A DNA stretch of 64,000 nt. Source: Otis tarda. Its lineage: Eukaryota > Chordata > Aves > Otidiformes > Otididae. A program made the position numbers and the translations under genes. Below are positions 14,201-27,800 of this stretch, piece after piece. The stretch is taken from contig CM048553.1 in assembly GCA_026413225.1 (NCBI GenBank), forward strand, positions 138,578,690-138,642,689, read 5' to 3'. Below the pieces are notes generated by a model. The model saw only the letters and a list, made by a program, of their open reading frames with translations, had not been told where the DNA came from and searched no databases. How positions within the stretch are numbered: position 1 is the first letter of the stretch; every line of letters begins with the position of its first letter.

Positions 14201-15549
14201 AAAAACAGTGGGAAAAGCCCCATGTAACAGGATAAGCCTTGCTCTGGTATGTCTACTGTTTGCATATAGGATAAAGTACTTAGACTTAACTGGTGCTAGG
14301 TTGAGGAATCAAGACTAAAGTGAAATGGTATGTCTCAGAAAGTGTGTAAGACAGTATGAACCAGATAACTGAAGAGGAGCTTGGGGGATTTTTCTGGGGA
14401 AAAAAATTTCCCCTCAATAAATCCATCAAGAGACAGATCATATTGCACCCCATCAACAAGCAGCATGACATGGTAGAGAGATGAGTGATAGAGCTGTAAT
14501 TAAGTGGTAGTTGTCTGCAATGAGAAGACTTAAGAGTGATAAACTCAGAAATTGCTACCATGTGGGGAATAATAGATTTGTACATTAATAATAGTGATGT
14601 CATTATTAGCCAAGTCATTTAATTGATTTATTAGATTAATAGTGAGTTAATTTAACAATAAACATTACAGTCTCTCATCTCAAGCCTGCAGTCAAAAGAA
14701 GACCTTCAGGTAAGAGCTGACCTCTCACCCCGTGTCCTCTGAAGGACATTTTGAGATTAGGTCTATTAGTCTGACAAGTCCTTAAGGGCTGCAAACTGTT
14801 GGGGTGAGTTTTGCCACTTTCACACACGAAAGGAAAAATGGCACCATTTCATTTTAGCCTACTCAGTGCAAACCACTAAATAGACCTAAACATATCCGCA
14901 TTATTTGAAGAATAGTTTGCTTTAGGTGAATTAAAGCTTCAGCTTAACTGAATTGATCTAAAAAGCCTACTTTTAAGAGGAAAAAAAAAATTACGAAACA
15001 TTAAAAGCCAAATCTTAACTAGATCAGTTTCTATTCACATGCTCAGGCAAGCCTGTAAAATTTTCTGATGCATGATAACACTTGTGTAATTACTTAGCTC
15101 TCGTGCATCGCAGTATTTTCGAATGGGAGTGTATTGGGCCCAACACCATTCCCCCTCCTTCAGAGCCTTTTCTGCATTTCTCTTGCACAACACCTGTGGG
15201 GACTTTGCCAGCTGCCTCTTCCTTCAGCACTGAGACAGGATGATGCCCACACAGTCCTTCTGAGTCACATCGGGCTATGTTGGCTTCATGGAGAGGGATT
15301 TGGGGGGAGTTTAAGTTTGTTTTTTTTTCTTTTTTTTGAAGACCTTTGCTGATGCTCCACGGGATTTCTCCCTGTGGCTACCGGCCCTCAGCAGCTCTCC
15401 CTCAGAGGGGCAAAGCAGTGGGCCGCTTCCCCTGGTACTGCATCTCACTTGCCAAGCCTCGATGTGCAAAAAAAAAAAACATAAAAAGAGTATTTACCAA
15501 AAAAAAACCAAGTTTTCTGACTTTTTATTTATTTATTTTTTTTCTTATG
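5296..15549. other. Intergenic DNA upstream of CIBAR1, no gene seen
   Basis: This AT-rich stretch holds short homopolymer tracts (for example T-runs near 8,647 and 9,367) and a short (AT)n run near 12,963-12,977, but no exon chain or recognisable protein. I saw no CR1 or LTR signature in it. It probably includes distal regulatory DNA for CIBAR1, but nothing in the sequence proves that. Confidence 0.55.
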
Positions 15550-15791
15550 AGCTCGACTCGAGCCTTCCCGCTTTCTGCTCCCCCGCCGGACTGGGCCTTG
15601 GCTCTGCGCTTCTCCCGGGGACAGCCAGCTGGGAAACGGGAGGCCTCGGCCCCTGCCCGCCGGCGGGCTGGGAGCCTAGCGACCCTCGGGCCGCCGAGAG
15701 GGACGGTGCTGATCCCGTGGAAGCCCCGTGAAACCCTCCCCCAGAGGCGGCGGGGCCGACCGGGGGTGGGGCCCAGGGCGGGCGGCGGGTG

Positions 15792-15805
15792 GTGACCATG
15801 GAAAC
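15792..15805 (+). promoter_or_regulatory. X-box-like RFX site upstream of CIBAR1
   Basis: The sequence GTGACC-AT-GGAAAC matches the RFX X-box consensus GTNRCC N(0-3) RGYAAC at 11 of 12 half-site positions; the mismatch is A where Y is expected in the right half. It lies 58 bp upstream of the CIBAR1 start codon inside the CpG island. X-boxes near promoters are a hallmark of RFX-controlled ciliary genes, which fits the ciliary-base role of the CIBAR1 protein. The match is seen; binding is inferred. Confidence 0.5.
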
Positions 15806-15866
15806 CGAGCGCACGCGGAGCGCCGCCCTCCTTCCCGCCGGGCCGGGGCTGCCTTCGCCGCCATGA
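15798..15866 (+). other. Upstream ORF overlapping the CIBAR1 start codon
   Basis: An ATG inside the X-box-like site opens a 22-codon frame that ends in TGA at 15,864-15,866. The stop overlaps the CIBAR1 start codon as ATGA (15,863-15,866). If transcription starts upstream of 15,798, the frame would be part of the 5' leader and could modulate translation by termination and reinitiation. The peptide has no recognisable features. Whether it is transcribed is unknown. Confidence 0.35.
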
Positions 15867-15894
15867 TGCTGCTGGGCCGCGGGCTGGACGCCAG
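15863..15894 (+). CDS. CIBAR1: CIBAR1 exon 1 (coding part)
   Basis: This encodes residues 1-10 plus two bases of Arg11 ([10 protein letters not shown]). The donor is CAG|gtaacg. The start sits in a full GCCGCC Kozak context. The short N-terminus before the RDNQT motif corresponds to the amphipathic N-terminus of FAM92A. Confidence 0.88.
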
Positions 15895-18800
15895 GTAACG
15901 GGACGGGGGGAGGCCCCGGAGGTGCCGCCGCCCCGCTGCCTGTTGCGGGTCTCTGCTCGTCCACCGGAGGGCTGCTCTTGGGGAACTGCGTGGCGGGGGC
16001 TGGCTGCGTCGCCTGGCCTTGCCAGGCAAGGGGAGGAGGCCCTGTTTCAGTGCGGGTACCCCGGGAGTGGAGTGGGGGTCTGGGGGCGATGCGGGCCCGG
16101 TCCCCCCGACGGCAGCTGACCTCCCTAGGGGTGGGGGGTCCGCCTCTGTGTTCGTCACGTAGAGGCCGTAAAACTTTTCAAGGCAGAGTGTGCTGTACAG
16201 AGATGAAGGAAAGACTTGCCGATTTAATCGGGCCTCTCGCTGATGATTTTGTGGCCACCTCTAAACTGTGACAAATAATTAGGAGTGGGGATAAAAAAAC
16301 AACTTCACACCCCCATCTGAGGAATGTAGTGTTTCATGTCCCAAAATGAAATATGATTTGCATGGTAGTACTGTGAGATCAAAATTGTAAAGTATATGAG
16401 GAAATGTCCTTAAGGCTTCCTCCCGGGAGAGGAGCACTTTCTGACACGGAGATCTTCCAATAAAATAGGAAAGATGTACATTTTCTGAAGATTTTATCAT
16501 ATATAATTAATTTTGAAAAACAACTTTATTAATACTTAACAAGGCTCTTACTTTCCCACTCACAGGGTGAAACCTTTCCTATTCAAATGATTCTATGCTC
16601 AAGCATGTCTTGGAGATCTGAACAACTTACTTGGAATTTTTTTTTTTCTTTGAACAAAATCTCTTTTGAACAGTCTTCTAGACTGCTCACCATGAAGCAA
16701 CACAACTGGGTTTTTGCCTATAGCAGAACTTTGGCCTGAAATATTTTTACTAAATAGTTATTGAGTTCCTGAAGAAATATGTTCTTCATTTGAATTGACT
16801 GCATGGTTGTTTAGTCTTAAAGTATTAAATTTCTTCCAATTTTTCTGATTTTCATCTGTTGTGATATTAAGTTAATAGTTAAATATTGGTCACAATTTGG
16901 AATGGGGATAGCCTAAGGATATGATGGAAGCTTTCCTTTCTGTCCCTCACCAAGATGGTGGTACGAGTGAATTTTCTTGCTGAGAATTCCACCACATCAC
17001 ATGAATCACCTGATGTAGATCATGGAGACTTCCTAGGACTCAGTATCTGGCAGTTACTGTTGAATTGTAGCTGAATTGTCCTGTAGTTGATTCAGTCAGA
17101 TCAACAACTGACATGAATTCACTGACACTGATTTGGTTTAATAGTATCACTGAAACATAAGTAAGACCATCAAATGATACAGGAATAGGAAAGCAAAATA
17201 GCAAGTAAAATACATTAATTTTAAATTCAGAATGACTTATCTAGATCATTAATAACAAAACATACAGGCATTTGGGTCAAATAAAAAATTAATTCAATTA
17301 ATGTAATTTCTTTAAAAATGTTGCTGTGATCAATGTTTTTCTGTGTTTTTACAGTTTTTACCTCTGTACGAGCATGCATTCACTTCTTCTTTAGTTCCTG
17401 GGATTATTTATCCACTGTACTGCTGAACAGGAGCAGTTTTGGTACCTGTTCACAATTTAAAGAACATTTAATACCTTTACAGCTTTGCTCTCTACTGCCT
17501 AATTTCTCTGACCATTGACTTGGCTGTTTAGATTGCAGGAAGCTCCATGAGCCAGCCTTGTTTGAGACCTGTAGGTGTTACCACTATGTTAATAATTAAT
17601 ACCAACATAGTGAGCTTTTGCTTAAACACAGGAGGAAAACTTCTGAGCTGATTTTTGTGATTTTTGTTTTGCCTCTCTTGGATCTTTATTTTTAAGTATA
17701 AATCCTGCTTTTTATTTAGTTGTTGTTATTCATTGATAAATAAGCACATATTACATCAGACTGTTACAATGTTATCTTTTTAAGAATAGATTTCTGTTTT
17801 GCACTGAAATGGGATGTCCAAATCCTATATAAATTGTTCATAATACAGTTACATAGTTTTTATTCTGTATGTGTTGTAACCATTTGTCCTCTTCCTATTT
17901 TTCACTTGTTTTTCTTTGGTAACCAGGGACAATCAGACTAGACAAATACAAGATGCTGTTTCAAATGTGGAAAAACATTTTGGTGAATTGTGCCAAATAT
18001 TTGCTGGATATGTACGTAAAACTGCCAGACTACGAGACAAAGCAGATCTTCTAGTAAATGAAATATATGCATATGCAGCCACAGAGACACCAAACTTAAA
18101 AGTTGGACTGAAAAACTTTGCAGATGAATTTTCCAGACTTCAGGATTATCGCCAGGCAGAGGTACAAAATTAAAGCTGTACATGTTGTGCTTGCCATCTG
18201 AACTTTTCAGTTACTTGTCTGTGATTATAAGGGAAAAGCTATATACTCTGCAGTCATGAGATAAACATGGGAGAAGCCACTTTTTAAATGCATTAGTGGC
18301 AGAGCAGGATAGACTGCCAAAGCTTTCATAATTTACTCTGCTAATAACTTAGTGAAAACTGCCAGTGATTAGTCCTGTTGAAGTCAGTGAAATTATCCAT
18401 ACGAGCACTTGCAGAATTTCAGACAGAACAAGTCTTTTCCTTGCCTTAGGCTTTGGTTTATTATTTACAGTTAATAAGGTGGTTTTTTAGTTTTGTGACT
18501 CGAGTTGTCTAGCAGCAGCTGAGGTAAAATCAGTCATTTTCCTTTTGCCAAATCTGTTATCACAAGCAGTATGGAAGAGAATACTAACTAGAATCCTTCA
18601 CTGGGCACTGACAGCCCCTCTGAGGTGATGTCAGGGACCACTGTATATTTCATAAGCCTGTAGTTCAACGCTAGAAGTACAAACTTGATTTGGACCACGT
18701 GTGACAATGTAGTCACATTTCTGCTAGGTAAGTGAGAATGTCAAGAAAGGTGTTTATATCACTTACACAGCTATGTGCAGAGCCTGTCAAACTGTAACTT

Positions 18801-21800
18801 ATGATCCAAAATTCCAAATGCTGAGATTTAAGAAAGAATAAATTCATTCACATGTACTCAAACTAGGTTTGGAGTACATATCTATTCTTTCAGTAGGGCA
18901 TAGAAAATTCCCGTATGTAGTTTTGTAAAGCTAAGAAGCACTATAATTTTAAAAAGAGACTGAAGTAGTTGACGTTCTTGATGTTTTCAGATAGGACTTT
19001 TTTAAAAAAAAAAAAACAAAACATTGCCAGTTGTATTTCTGTCTTAACGAAGCAGAAAAAGAAAACCTTTTAAAATAAGTTAATCGATGAGGTTATCTAG
19101 TCTACTAAGTAGAGACTTTGAAAAACAAGAAATACACATGGATCTTTAACAATGTATTCAGAGCCAGGTTTTTAAGAAGTAATAAGAAATCCAAGGGTGT
19201 GGATAGTGAGATTTCCCCCCCCCCCACCTCATAAACTTACGCATCTGGCTCCAGCTAAGCCACATTTAGATCCTTATGCTTCAATTGATGTAATAGCAAT
19301 TTATCCTTCTGTTAAGAGGGTAAATTTATATTATGGACAAAAGTTTATGTGAAGTCAGACTGCATGATCTGTCTGTCAGTTTTCCTCTTTAAACTATGAA
19401 TCTGTAATTTCGGGATACCTATGCAACAACTTCAGTTTTACTTCTGTTGATTTTTAAGTGTTTTTTAAAAAACTGACATTTGGCCTACATCCTCCTGCCA
19501 TGCCTATCCCCAAACCACCAATGCCCTTTGAAGGAAGAAAGGCAGAAGCAGCAAAGGAAAAGAGCAGCTTTTAGCCGTTAATCAAGTTCTCCTTTGCTCA
19601 TGAAAACCAAATACGTAATCTCAGCTTTATTTCTTTTGGGCATCAGGTTAATTAAGAGTTTTCATGTATACTGACAATATGGGCAAGAGACAATTAGCTC
19701 ATAAGGGTTATCGATTTCTGGTCTTCAGCTGCAGTGCTAGGTATATAAATGCTGAGGTGTGAAGTACTTCCCCAACACGTGGAAGGGAAAGCAAGGAAGA
19801 CAGGCAGGTTATTTGGTATGTCTATATCATGTGCTTCATTTAGAGCCTTACTGCCCTATTCCATTCTGTTCTATTGGTAGTTTACGTTAACTTGTTTGAC
19901 AGTGCACTGGTAGAGTGTAGTAAAGGAGAAATGCTTGCTCAGTTGGCATAGATTTTGACTGGCTGGTGACTGCCAGTTTAGAAGGGAGCGTAATGTCTGT
20001 CCCTTCCTAGTAGAGGTATGCACCTTATCCTAATTTGGACCAGATGGCTCACTGGTCCAAAGTCATCAGCAGCTTATGCTGGAGCCACACGGGCAGTATT
20101 GCCAATTTTAACAAGCAGACAGGTCTTATCCGATTGCCTGTCTGACCATATGTAGCTGTTTTTCTAACTAGGAGAACTGAAACAAAAATTTCAGATACAC
20201 TCATCTGTGAGAGCATTCATGCATTTTACACACTTGTTGGTGTTTTTAATATTTTCAGTACTTAAAATGCTCTTTCCATTATTTTTAAGAACAGAAGTGT
20301 CTATCAACAAGTGTAGATCAAATACATTGATCTTTAAATTTAGAATCATAGAATCATAGAATGGTTAGAGTTGGAAGGGACCTTCAAAGGTCATCTAGTC
20401 CAACGCCCCTGCAAGAAGCAGGGACATCCCTGACTAGATCAGGTTGCTCAGAGCCTCATCCAGCCTGGCCTTGAACATTTCCAGGGATGGGGCATCCACC
20501 ACCTCTCTGGGCAACCTGTTCCAGTGCTCTACAACTCTCATTGTAAAAAATTTTTTTCTAATATCTAATCTAAACCTACCTCCGTCTAATTTAAACCCAT
20601 TACCCCTTGTCCTATCACAACAGGCCCTACTGAACAGCCTCTCCCCATCTTTCCTGTAGGCCCCCTTGAGGTAATGGAAGACCGCTATCAGGTCTCCCTG
20701 GAGCCTCCTCTTCTCCAGGCTGAACAGCCCCAACTCTCTCAGCCTGTCCTCATAGGAGAGGTGCTCCAGCCCTCTGATCATCTTTGTGGCCCTCCTCTGG
20801 ACCCTTTCCAACTGGTCCATGTCCTTCTTAGGTTGGGGACTCCAGAACTGGACGCAGTACTCCAAATTTAGATAGAAAGCTACAGATATCCCGGATGCAG
20901 TTGATGTATTTAGTACTCAGTTGTTAGAATTTTCATGTTTTATTTATCCTTATGTATTGCCAATGAAGAAAAAGGAATGCCGCTAGAAATCAGCTTGAGC
21001 TCCTCAAAATACAAATGATTTACTGGTTAATTTAATTAACTCTGATTTTTGCACTATTTTTAAAACCTCCATCCCACTGTATTTTCAGCATATATGGACT
21101 AAATTCCTAATAAGATGAGTCACTAGTAAATGAGTTGTTTCCTGTTTCTGCACACCATAGATGCAGATGATTTTAGTGACCTTGTGATTTCTTTTGTAGG
21201 TTGACAGGCTTGAGGCCAAGGTTGTTGAACCTCTGAAAAGTTACGGGACCATAGTGAAACTTAAAAGGGTAGGTTAAATGTCTGTTTTCTCAAAAGGTAC
21301 ATTTTAATGTTCTGGCCACTCAGCTGAAAACTTCTGCTTTGCAGGGAGGAGTGGTTCTGATTTTTCATATTGAAGCAATCAGTCTAACTAAATTATATAG
21401 TAATACACCTGATGAATTTAAGCTACATATTTGTTGGAGGAAAAAGCTTTGATGTGAAGACAAGGATATTTAGACTCCTGGAGCACAAGGAAATGCTAAA
21501 AAAAAAGGCATTGTGGGTAGTGTGAAATTTCCTGGATAATGCAAATTGAGGACATTTTTCTTTACAAATAATTTAATTCTTTTTATTATTATTCAGAATT
21601 CCAAAAGGTGAATTACATGTAATGCTTTTGGCTCTTAGTTGTCTAGATGCTGCTTTTAACAGCTTTTCTAACTTAGAATTGTGTTTTACATTGAAGTTGA
21701 TAATGTAGAAGACATTTTTTGAAACTGATGAATAGGTAGTGGCCTGAATCCCTCTCTGTGGTGCGAAGTCATCAGGATGACCTGAAGATACACAAAAAAC

Positions 21801-24800
21801 TGAAGTCTCTTCATTTGCTGTATTCTGGAAACAGTTTATAAATATCAGATGACAGTTATCTGTAAATTTCTTTCCTCCAGGAGGAATAGCTTGAACAAGT
21901 AAATTTTAATAAGCAGATATTAGTTTATAGGATGAAATCAGTTCTTCTAAATACTCGTATATCTATTATATAGAGGTTACCTTCATCCTGTAAACTCTAA
22001 TCTGTAATTGATGTGTACATCTATCATAATCTATATAAAGCAAAAGGTAAAATGATTAACATTTGATGTTATTTTACATGCAAACATCTTATCATGTGTT
22101 CATCATGGTTAATTTGAGTAACTTGTGGCACTGCACCTCAAACTGAAACATTTTTCATATGTTTTTGTGCTCATATCTTTTCAACACCGTGAAGAAGTGA
22201 GTACAGCATTCAGAACTTACTGCATTGCTATCTCCCTTGGTTGTTAGAGAAACAATCATGAAGGAAATACATCTTGCACTTGAGTGGTACTACATGTGGC
22301 AGTCCTTAGTAGAGTTGTAGACTAGAATTTGGTATTTTAATAGTCTCTCTGAAACCCAGTCTGTGAGACCTAGAAATGACTGAGTGTATGCTATAGGATA
22401 TAAATGTTGAGGGTGGAAGTAGAGTTTTGTGTGTTTGTGGCAATAGCATTTCTGAGGAGATCAAGCCAAGTCATCCCTTGCAACAGTGAATGGCATTTCC
22501 TGTGGGTTTTGCTATTCATAATGCCAGAAAGCATTATGTAATGTTTACCATAGCTACAGTGAGTACAAGAACATTCTTAAACTGCAGATGGGACTGTTTT
22601 ATCAAGCTACCTTTGAACTAAGAGAGACTTTACTAGACATGTAGGCCATTAAATTATCATCCCCCCCTCCCTCAGTTACTATAAACTTTGGTCAAAACTT
22701 CAACTGTTTGGTCTTCAGTTATTACCATCTCTAGACACTGGGACATTTTTAGTGAAAAAGGAAGTTTTGTCACTCACATAAAGCTAGCACAGGGTGCTAG
22801 TTGTAAGACTGCTTTACGTGTAACTACGTTAGCTGGTGAAGTAAAACCAGGCAGAATATGTCATCACTGCGATTTATTGGATCTGCTTCCGGGTGTACAC
22901 AAACTGTTTTTGTGCTGTATCTAAAAAGAACTGTTGCTGCTTCTGTTAGGTAAGACATCACTGTCCTGTGATACTAAATGCTCTGAAGAGGCCCAAGTCA
23001 ATCAGAATAGAGTTGTCATTTAACTGCTAGTGCAATAAGATTGTTTCATTCATGTGTCCTGGTTTACTATGCTGAGTAGCTCTCTGGGGCAGGATTTGGC
23101 AGCTTCAGTGGAAGCCAGTGTGATATCCTTGTCCTGTAATGCAGCTTCAGTGTAGGATTTTAGGATTTCCTTCTGTTTCATTGTTCTATATATCAATCTT
23201 CACTTTTCTGCTTTTTGGCAACTCTGTTCCTGGTTCCTTTCCTTCATCTAAAACAGGACATCATAAAACCAAGGTGACCTACCTGCAGAAGAAAGAACTG
23301 GTTTGCTTTAATAACTTCAGTGACTAAAACAGGTAACAGTACAGTGATGAGGATCTGCCAGCTCATTGTCTGGTGGATGGACTGTAGCTGTACTTCCGTA
23401 TGGTTTGAAATTAGATGGGTGACCAGAGTTCTTACATGTGACTTGAATTCATAGTTTAAAGCCAGAGGGACTATGAATAATTTTATATTCTCTGTATCTC
23501 TCCTTTATCTCACTGGCTATTACATTCCATTCCATTTCTCCTTGGGTGTAATTAAAGCATGTTTTCCAAAAACACATCAAATCTTGGTGTGAAGATGGAG
23601 GAGGGGAATGTAGGACTGTTAGCAGTAGTGGTTAGTTGATACTTGGTGTTTGACCTGATCTTTGGTTCTTGTTGTATGTTCCACTGAGATTAAAGGGTTC
23701 TGTGATGTGCTGTTTCTTTCTGGGTGAAGGTATTTAGATGCTAGTAAAACCCATTTTTCATTCTTTTCAGTTAGCTAAAAATGTTGACCTTAATTCTTGC
23801 ACCTTAATGGCACTTTCCCCAGCTTCTGAATATTTTTTCTTTTTTTTTTCTGCACCCTTTTTAGTTTTTCAACATTTTAGATAAAATATGTATGTAACCA
23901 TGCCCTGTCTTTGTACATCCAAAACTTATATAGCTCCACCACTATAGCCAGAGTAGCACCAAATCTTTGTCAGGCCCTGGCTAGCACAGAGAAGTATCAT
24001 GGCTGTTGTTGCCACAGAGAACAGAGCTAGAGAAAGGAACAGTGCACCCCCTGTAGGTATTTCCAAAGTCACGGTGTGCTAGAGAAAAAAACCCTGAATT
24101 TTATAATGGTCAGTCTAGTGGTTTCCTTAGCACTTTCATGTACACTTTGCATGAAAGTCAGAATGCTTTCAGCCACAGCGTTAAATCTGATTGACTGTTT
24201 TAAGTGCGCCTAGAAGTCAGGCTGTTAACAGGGCCCAGTCATTAAATAACAGTAAACATGCAGCTGTGACCATTAGATACAAAACTATGGCAAAAATAAA
24301 TGGTTTTATCTTCTATTTCTCTACCTTTAATTTAAATTTTAAAATGTAAAGCATTAAAAAGTCTTTTTGGTTCTTACTTTTCTTGAAGCTGCATGGTTTT
24401 CATAAAGCAGTCTTTCAGATGGCCTTAAAGGTGGTGAAAATTCCCTTTTGAAAAAACAGCTGCAAAACTAGTTTGGGTGGCCTAAAGATGCAGTTGTTTT
24501 TATTACCAGAAATGAGCTCTCTGCCCCTAAAGATGAAGGAAGATGACAGTCATATACACAAGGACAAACAGACAGTAAGGATAGAAGCAAAGAAGAAACT
24601 GTGTTTTGATCCTGACCTCATGTACAGAGTCATAATTAAAGAAACACAGCAATTTGGCATGCTTGCGCTTGTCTTTGACTAGTGATCTGGTCACAGGATC
24701 ACAGAACTTTTTCAAAGAGACACATTCTTGGTTGTGTGTCTGTCTGGGTGAAGGAGACATATAACCGTGTTAAAAGTCTGAAACCCAGGGAAGGAGCACA

Positions 24801-27800
24801 GACAGCCTCCCGAGATGAGAGTCTTTAATATCTTTGATCCACTCTGTTCTGGAATGGTAGATAGACAGGAACTGCTCTTTTTAGAAGAAATGATGGTTTG
24901 AAATGCATGCCCAACTACTGCCTCAGATTTTGTTAAGACTGATTCATTTGAGCTGTATTTCTGCTTTTTCTAAGGTACTGCTACCTGCTTCTTGCAGGGG
25001 GACTGGACCAAATGACCTTTAAAGGTCCCTTCCAGCCCAAACTATTCTATGGTTCTATGCTCCTTTAAATTAGAGCCATCAAAATTAATGTCATTTCCCA
25101 TACCAGGGTCAATGGAATTATAAATATCTGACTGACAATCTTAGATTCCATGTATGCCAAACTATTTGCAAAACACAGTTTTATAGCATGAAAAATAATT
25201 TGAGAGTAGTATGTTAACATTCTTAAATTGTCACAGATATTCCTAGAAGTACACCCTACTTCTCTATTCAAAATGCGGAGCAACATATTTTATCACCCAT
25301 TTCTGCCTCTTCTATATCACGAAGTTTCATCATCTCCAGCTACATTATTTCTGGGATGTCTTTTGTTCCAAATGTTTTTAAACACCTTTCTAACTGCATT
25401 ATAAATATGCAGTTTAACCCTTTCAGCCATGGATTTTCTATGGCACTCTAAGCTCTGTGTAGCAGTTCTGTGTTCTTCATAACTTCTGATTGGTATTGAC
25501 TGCTGCCTGCTTTGGTTTTTTTCTTACTGATTTATTTGATGCCACTTTTTAGTTCTAAATGCCACCTTTATTCCATTCCTAAGCCCAGAATGGGCCCGTT
25601 GTCTTACTGCTTTGGGGATCTCAGCTTTTGACCATCTACTATACTTTTCATGAAAAGCTGTAAATATCTTCTTTTTTCCCCACAATTTATAGTGTGTGTT
25701 ATGGAGAGTTGTGCAAGGTACTAAACTCTCTTGGATAACATCAGTAAAATCTGATCTTGTTTAAATCGGAAGTTTCGTTCATGTTTTCTAGGCATTGCAT
25801 GTATGAAGAAAAGTGCACTTTGTATTAGATCTATTTCAAACATGTCTAAAACATTTTATTTCCAGGATGATCTTAAAGCAACTTTAACAGCAAAGAACCG
25901 AGAAGCCAAGCAATTATCTCAACTGGAAAAGACACGTCAGCGGAATCCATCAGATCGACACATTATTGTATCCTGTATTTCTAGTGGCTATAAGAAATAT
26001 TTTTTAAATTTCTCAGGAATTAAACTGTTGTGCTTAGAAAGTAATAAGAGAAGAATGCTCTTTAGAGGGACTGCTTCCTATGTTGAATCTTTTCTTAAAC
26101 TTTATGATGGGTTACAGGTTATAATAGCTGCTTTGTTACTCCCTTTTTCATTGAAAAGAAACTACAAAGTATTTGAGAGGAGGGCATAGATTGCATCTAG
26201 AAATTTGGAGGTTTTTGAAAAGAATTATAATCAGATAGCTCCTTTTTAACTTCTGTGGACTTTTTGTTTTATTGTTTTTCCTCTGTCATTGTGGTAGTTG
26301 TTGTGCTTCATTGTACCTAGATGGGGTATGAGTTTCCTCCAGCTGTGAGTTGAAGTGTGAAAGTAAAAAGTGTTCTTCTGTTAGTAGAATACTCAACCAG
26401 ACTCATCTTCCTTTCAAAAGACCAATGACCCTCCCCAGTATACTGTTCTGTATCATAGAGGGAAAAACTAAGCCTCCATGGAATTTCCATTAAAATCTCA
26501 TTGAAGTTTCAAATTCTGAAGCAATCGGAATCTAGGAAATGCAAAAATAAAGGCGATCAAGGCAATCCTACTTCAGTCCCTGTATGCCTATGGATGACAC
26601 AGCATCTAAGTTAATGACGATGTGCTGTTTATTTTTTCTTACACTTTAGCAGTGGACTCAAGAGTGAAGCAGTCCTGTTCCTTGTAGATATTCATTAACT
26701 TTTATTTCAGAAATCAAAATCTTTCTAGTGACTGGACCATGGGACTGCAGAAAGAGAGAAAATGATTGTGATGCCACGCAGGAGAATTACATTTTATTTT
26801 TGTCTCTGCCAAAGAATTCCCATTTAATATCAATCAAATTAGCTAAATCAAGTGATGGCTAATGCTAATTAGAGTTTGTCATGTAATAAAGACACATGGA
26901 TGTCAGCTATAGGGTTAGAACTTGAGCTGTGATGCAGTTCTCTTCCATCAGAATTAAGGGAGTAAATAATGACAGTAAGCTATTCTCCCCAAAGAGAGCC
27001 TGGTCCTATTTTTCTTCCTCTTACACGAATCTCCAGTTGATTTCATGGCACCCTAGCTTGTTCCTTCTTGTCTCTTTGCTAAGCTACTCCCAAATATTCT
27101 TCTGTGGCCTAGCTTCTTGTAACACCTGTGCTTCCTGTACGTAAGACATTGCCTGAAGAGTTATTAAATCTCAGTACAGTCTGGTTTTGCATATGGCCAG
27201 AGGCACCAAATGCTACATATTTGCATTTTAAAGAGATCAGCACAAAATGCATAAAAAGTATTGGGAGCAGGAATATGTTCATTTGCTTTTGAGCATGTGT
27301 GCAGGTCAGATTTTATGTCTGAGAGAGGCTTCATCATGTTTGTTGATGATAGTATAGTTGTTAGGCTCCAGCAGTGGTTCTTTTGTTCTTGAGCAACTGT
27401 GATGTTTCAGCAGACAAAAACTTCAGCCACACATAGCAAAGGATCTGTACTCACTGCCAGATTTCAAATCCATCTTATACAACCTGGGAGTAGTACAGCT
27501 TTGAAAATAAAATCTTGCTAGATTTTTTTTAAATACAAAAATGCATTTTTTACAAAGAAAAAAAAATGATGTTTTTTTCTGAAATGGTCTACCTAGGTTG
27601 TCTAATTAATTTCTTTACTTTTATTTCTGTTTCTTCAAACAAATATATATAACCAAACCCTAAGTCCAAGACAAACAGCTGTCCTGAAATATTTTGGCCT
27701 GGATACTTGAATTCTGGCAAAGCTATAACAAACTGTAAGTAATGTCTTACAGCAGGAAGTTTCAGGCAACATAATAATAGCACCCTCCAAGTACACAGAA

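Larger units (their letters stand above)
15550..16160 (+). promoter_or_regulatory. CIBAR1: CpG island and promoter of CIBAR1
   Basis: GC and CpG content rise abruptly from the flanking AT-rich DNA across this interval. The island covers the first coding exon and the start of intron 1. No TATA box is evident, as is usual for a CpG-island promoter. A near-consensus X-box and an upstream ATG lie inside it. The exact transcription start cannot be read from sequence. Open frames on the minus strand here are long only because GC-rich DNA has few stop codons. Confidence 0.75.

Noticed and set aside
15545..16158. Overlapping long frames on the minus strand at the CIBAR1 promoter
   Set aside because: These Pro/Ala/Arg-rich translations of a CpG island have no conserved domain, and the real exon is on the plus strand.
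20444..20871. Plus-strand frames within the 20.3-kb CR1
   Set aside because: They are antisense shadows of the CR1 ORF2 remnant on the minus strand.
25803..26189. 128-codon frame containing CIBAR1 exon 4
   Set aside because: Only the 25,866-25,967 part is exon. The rest is flanking intron sequence that happens to be open; it would matter only as intron retention.
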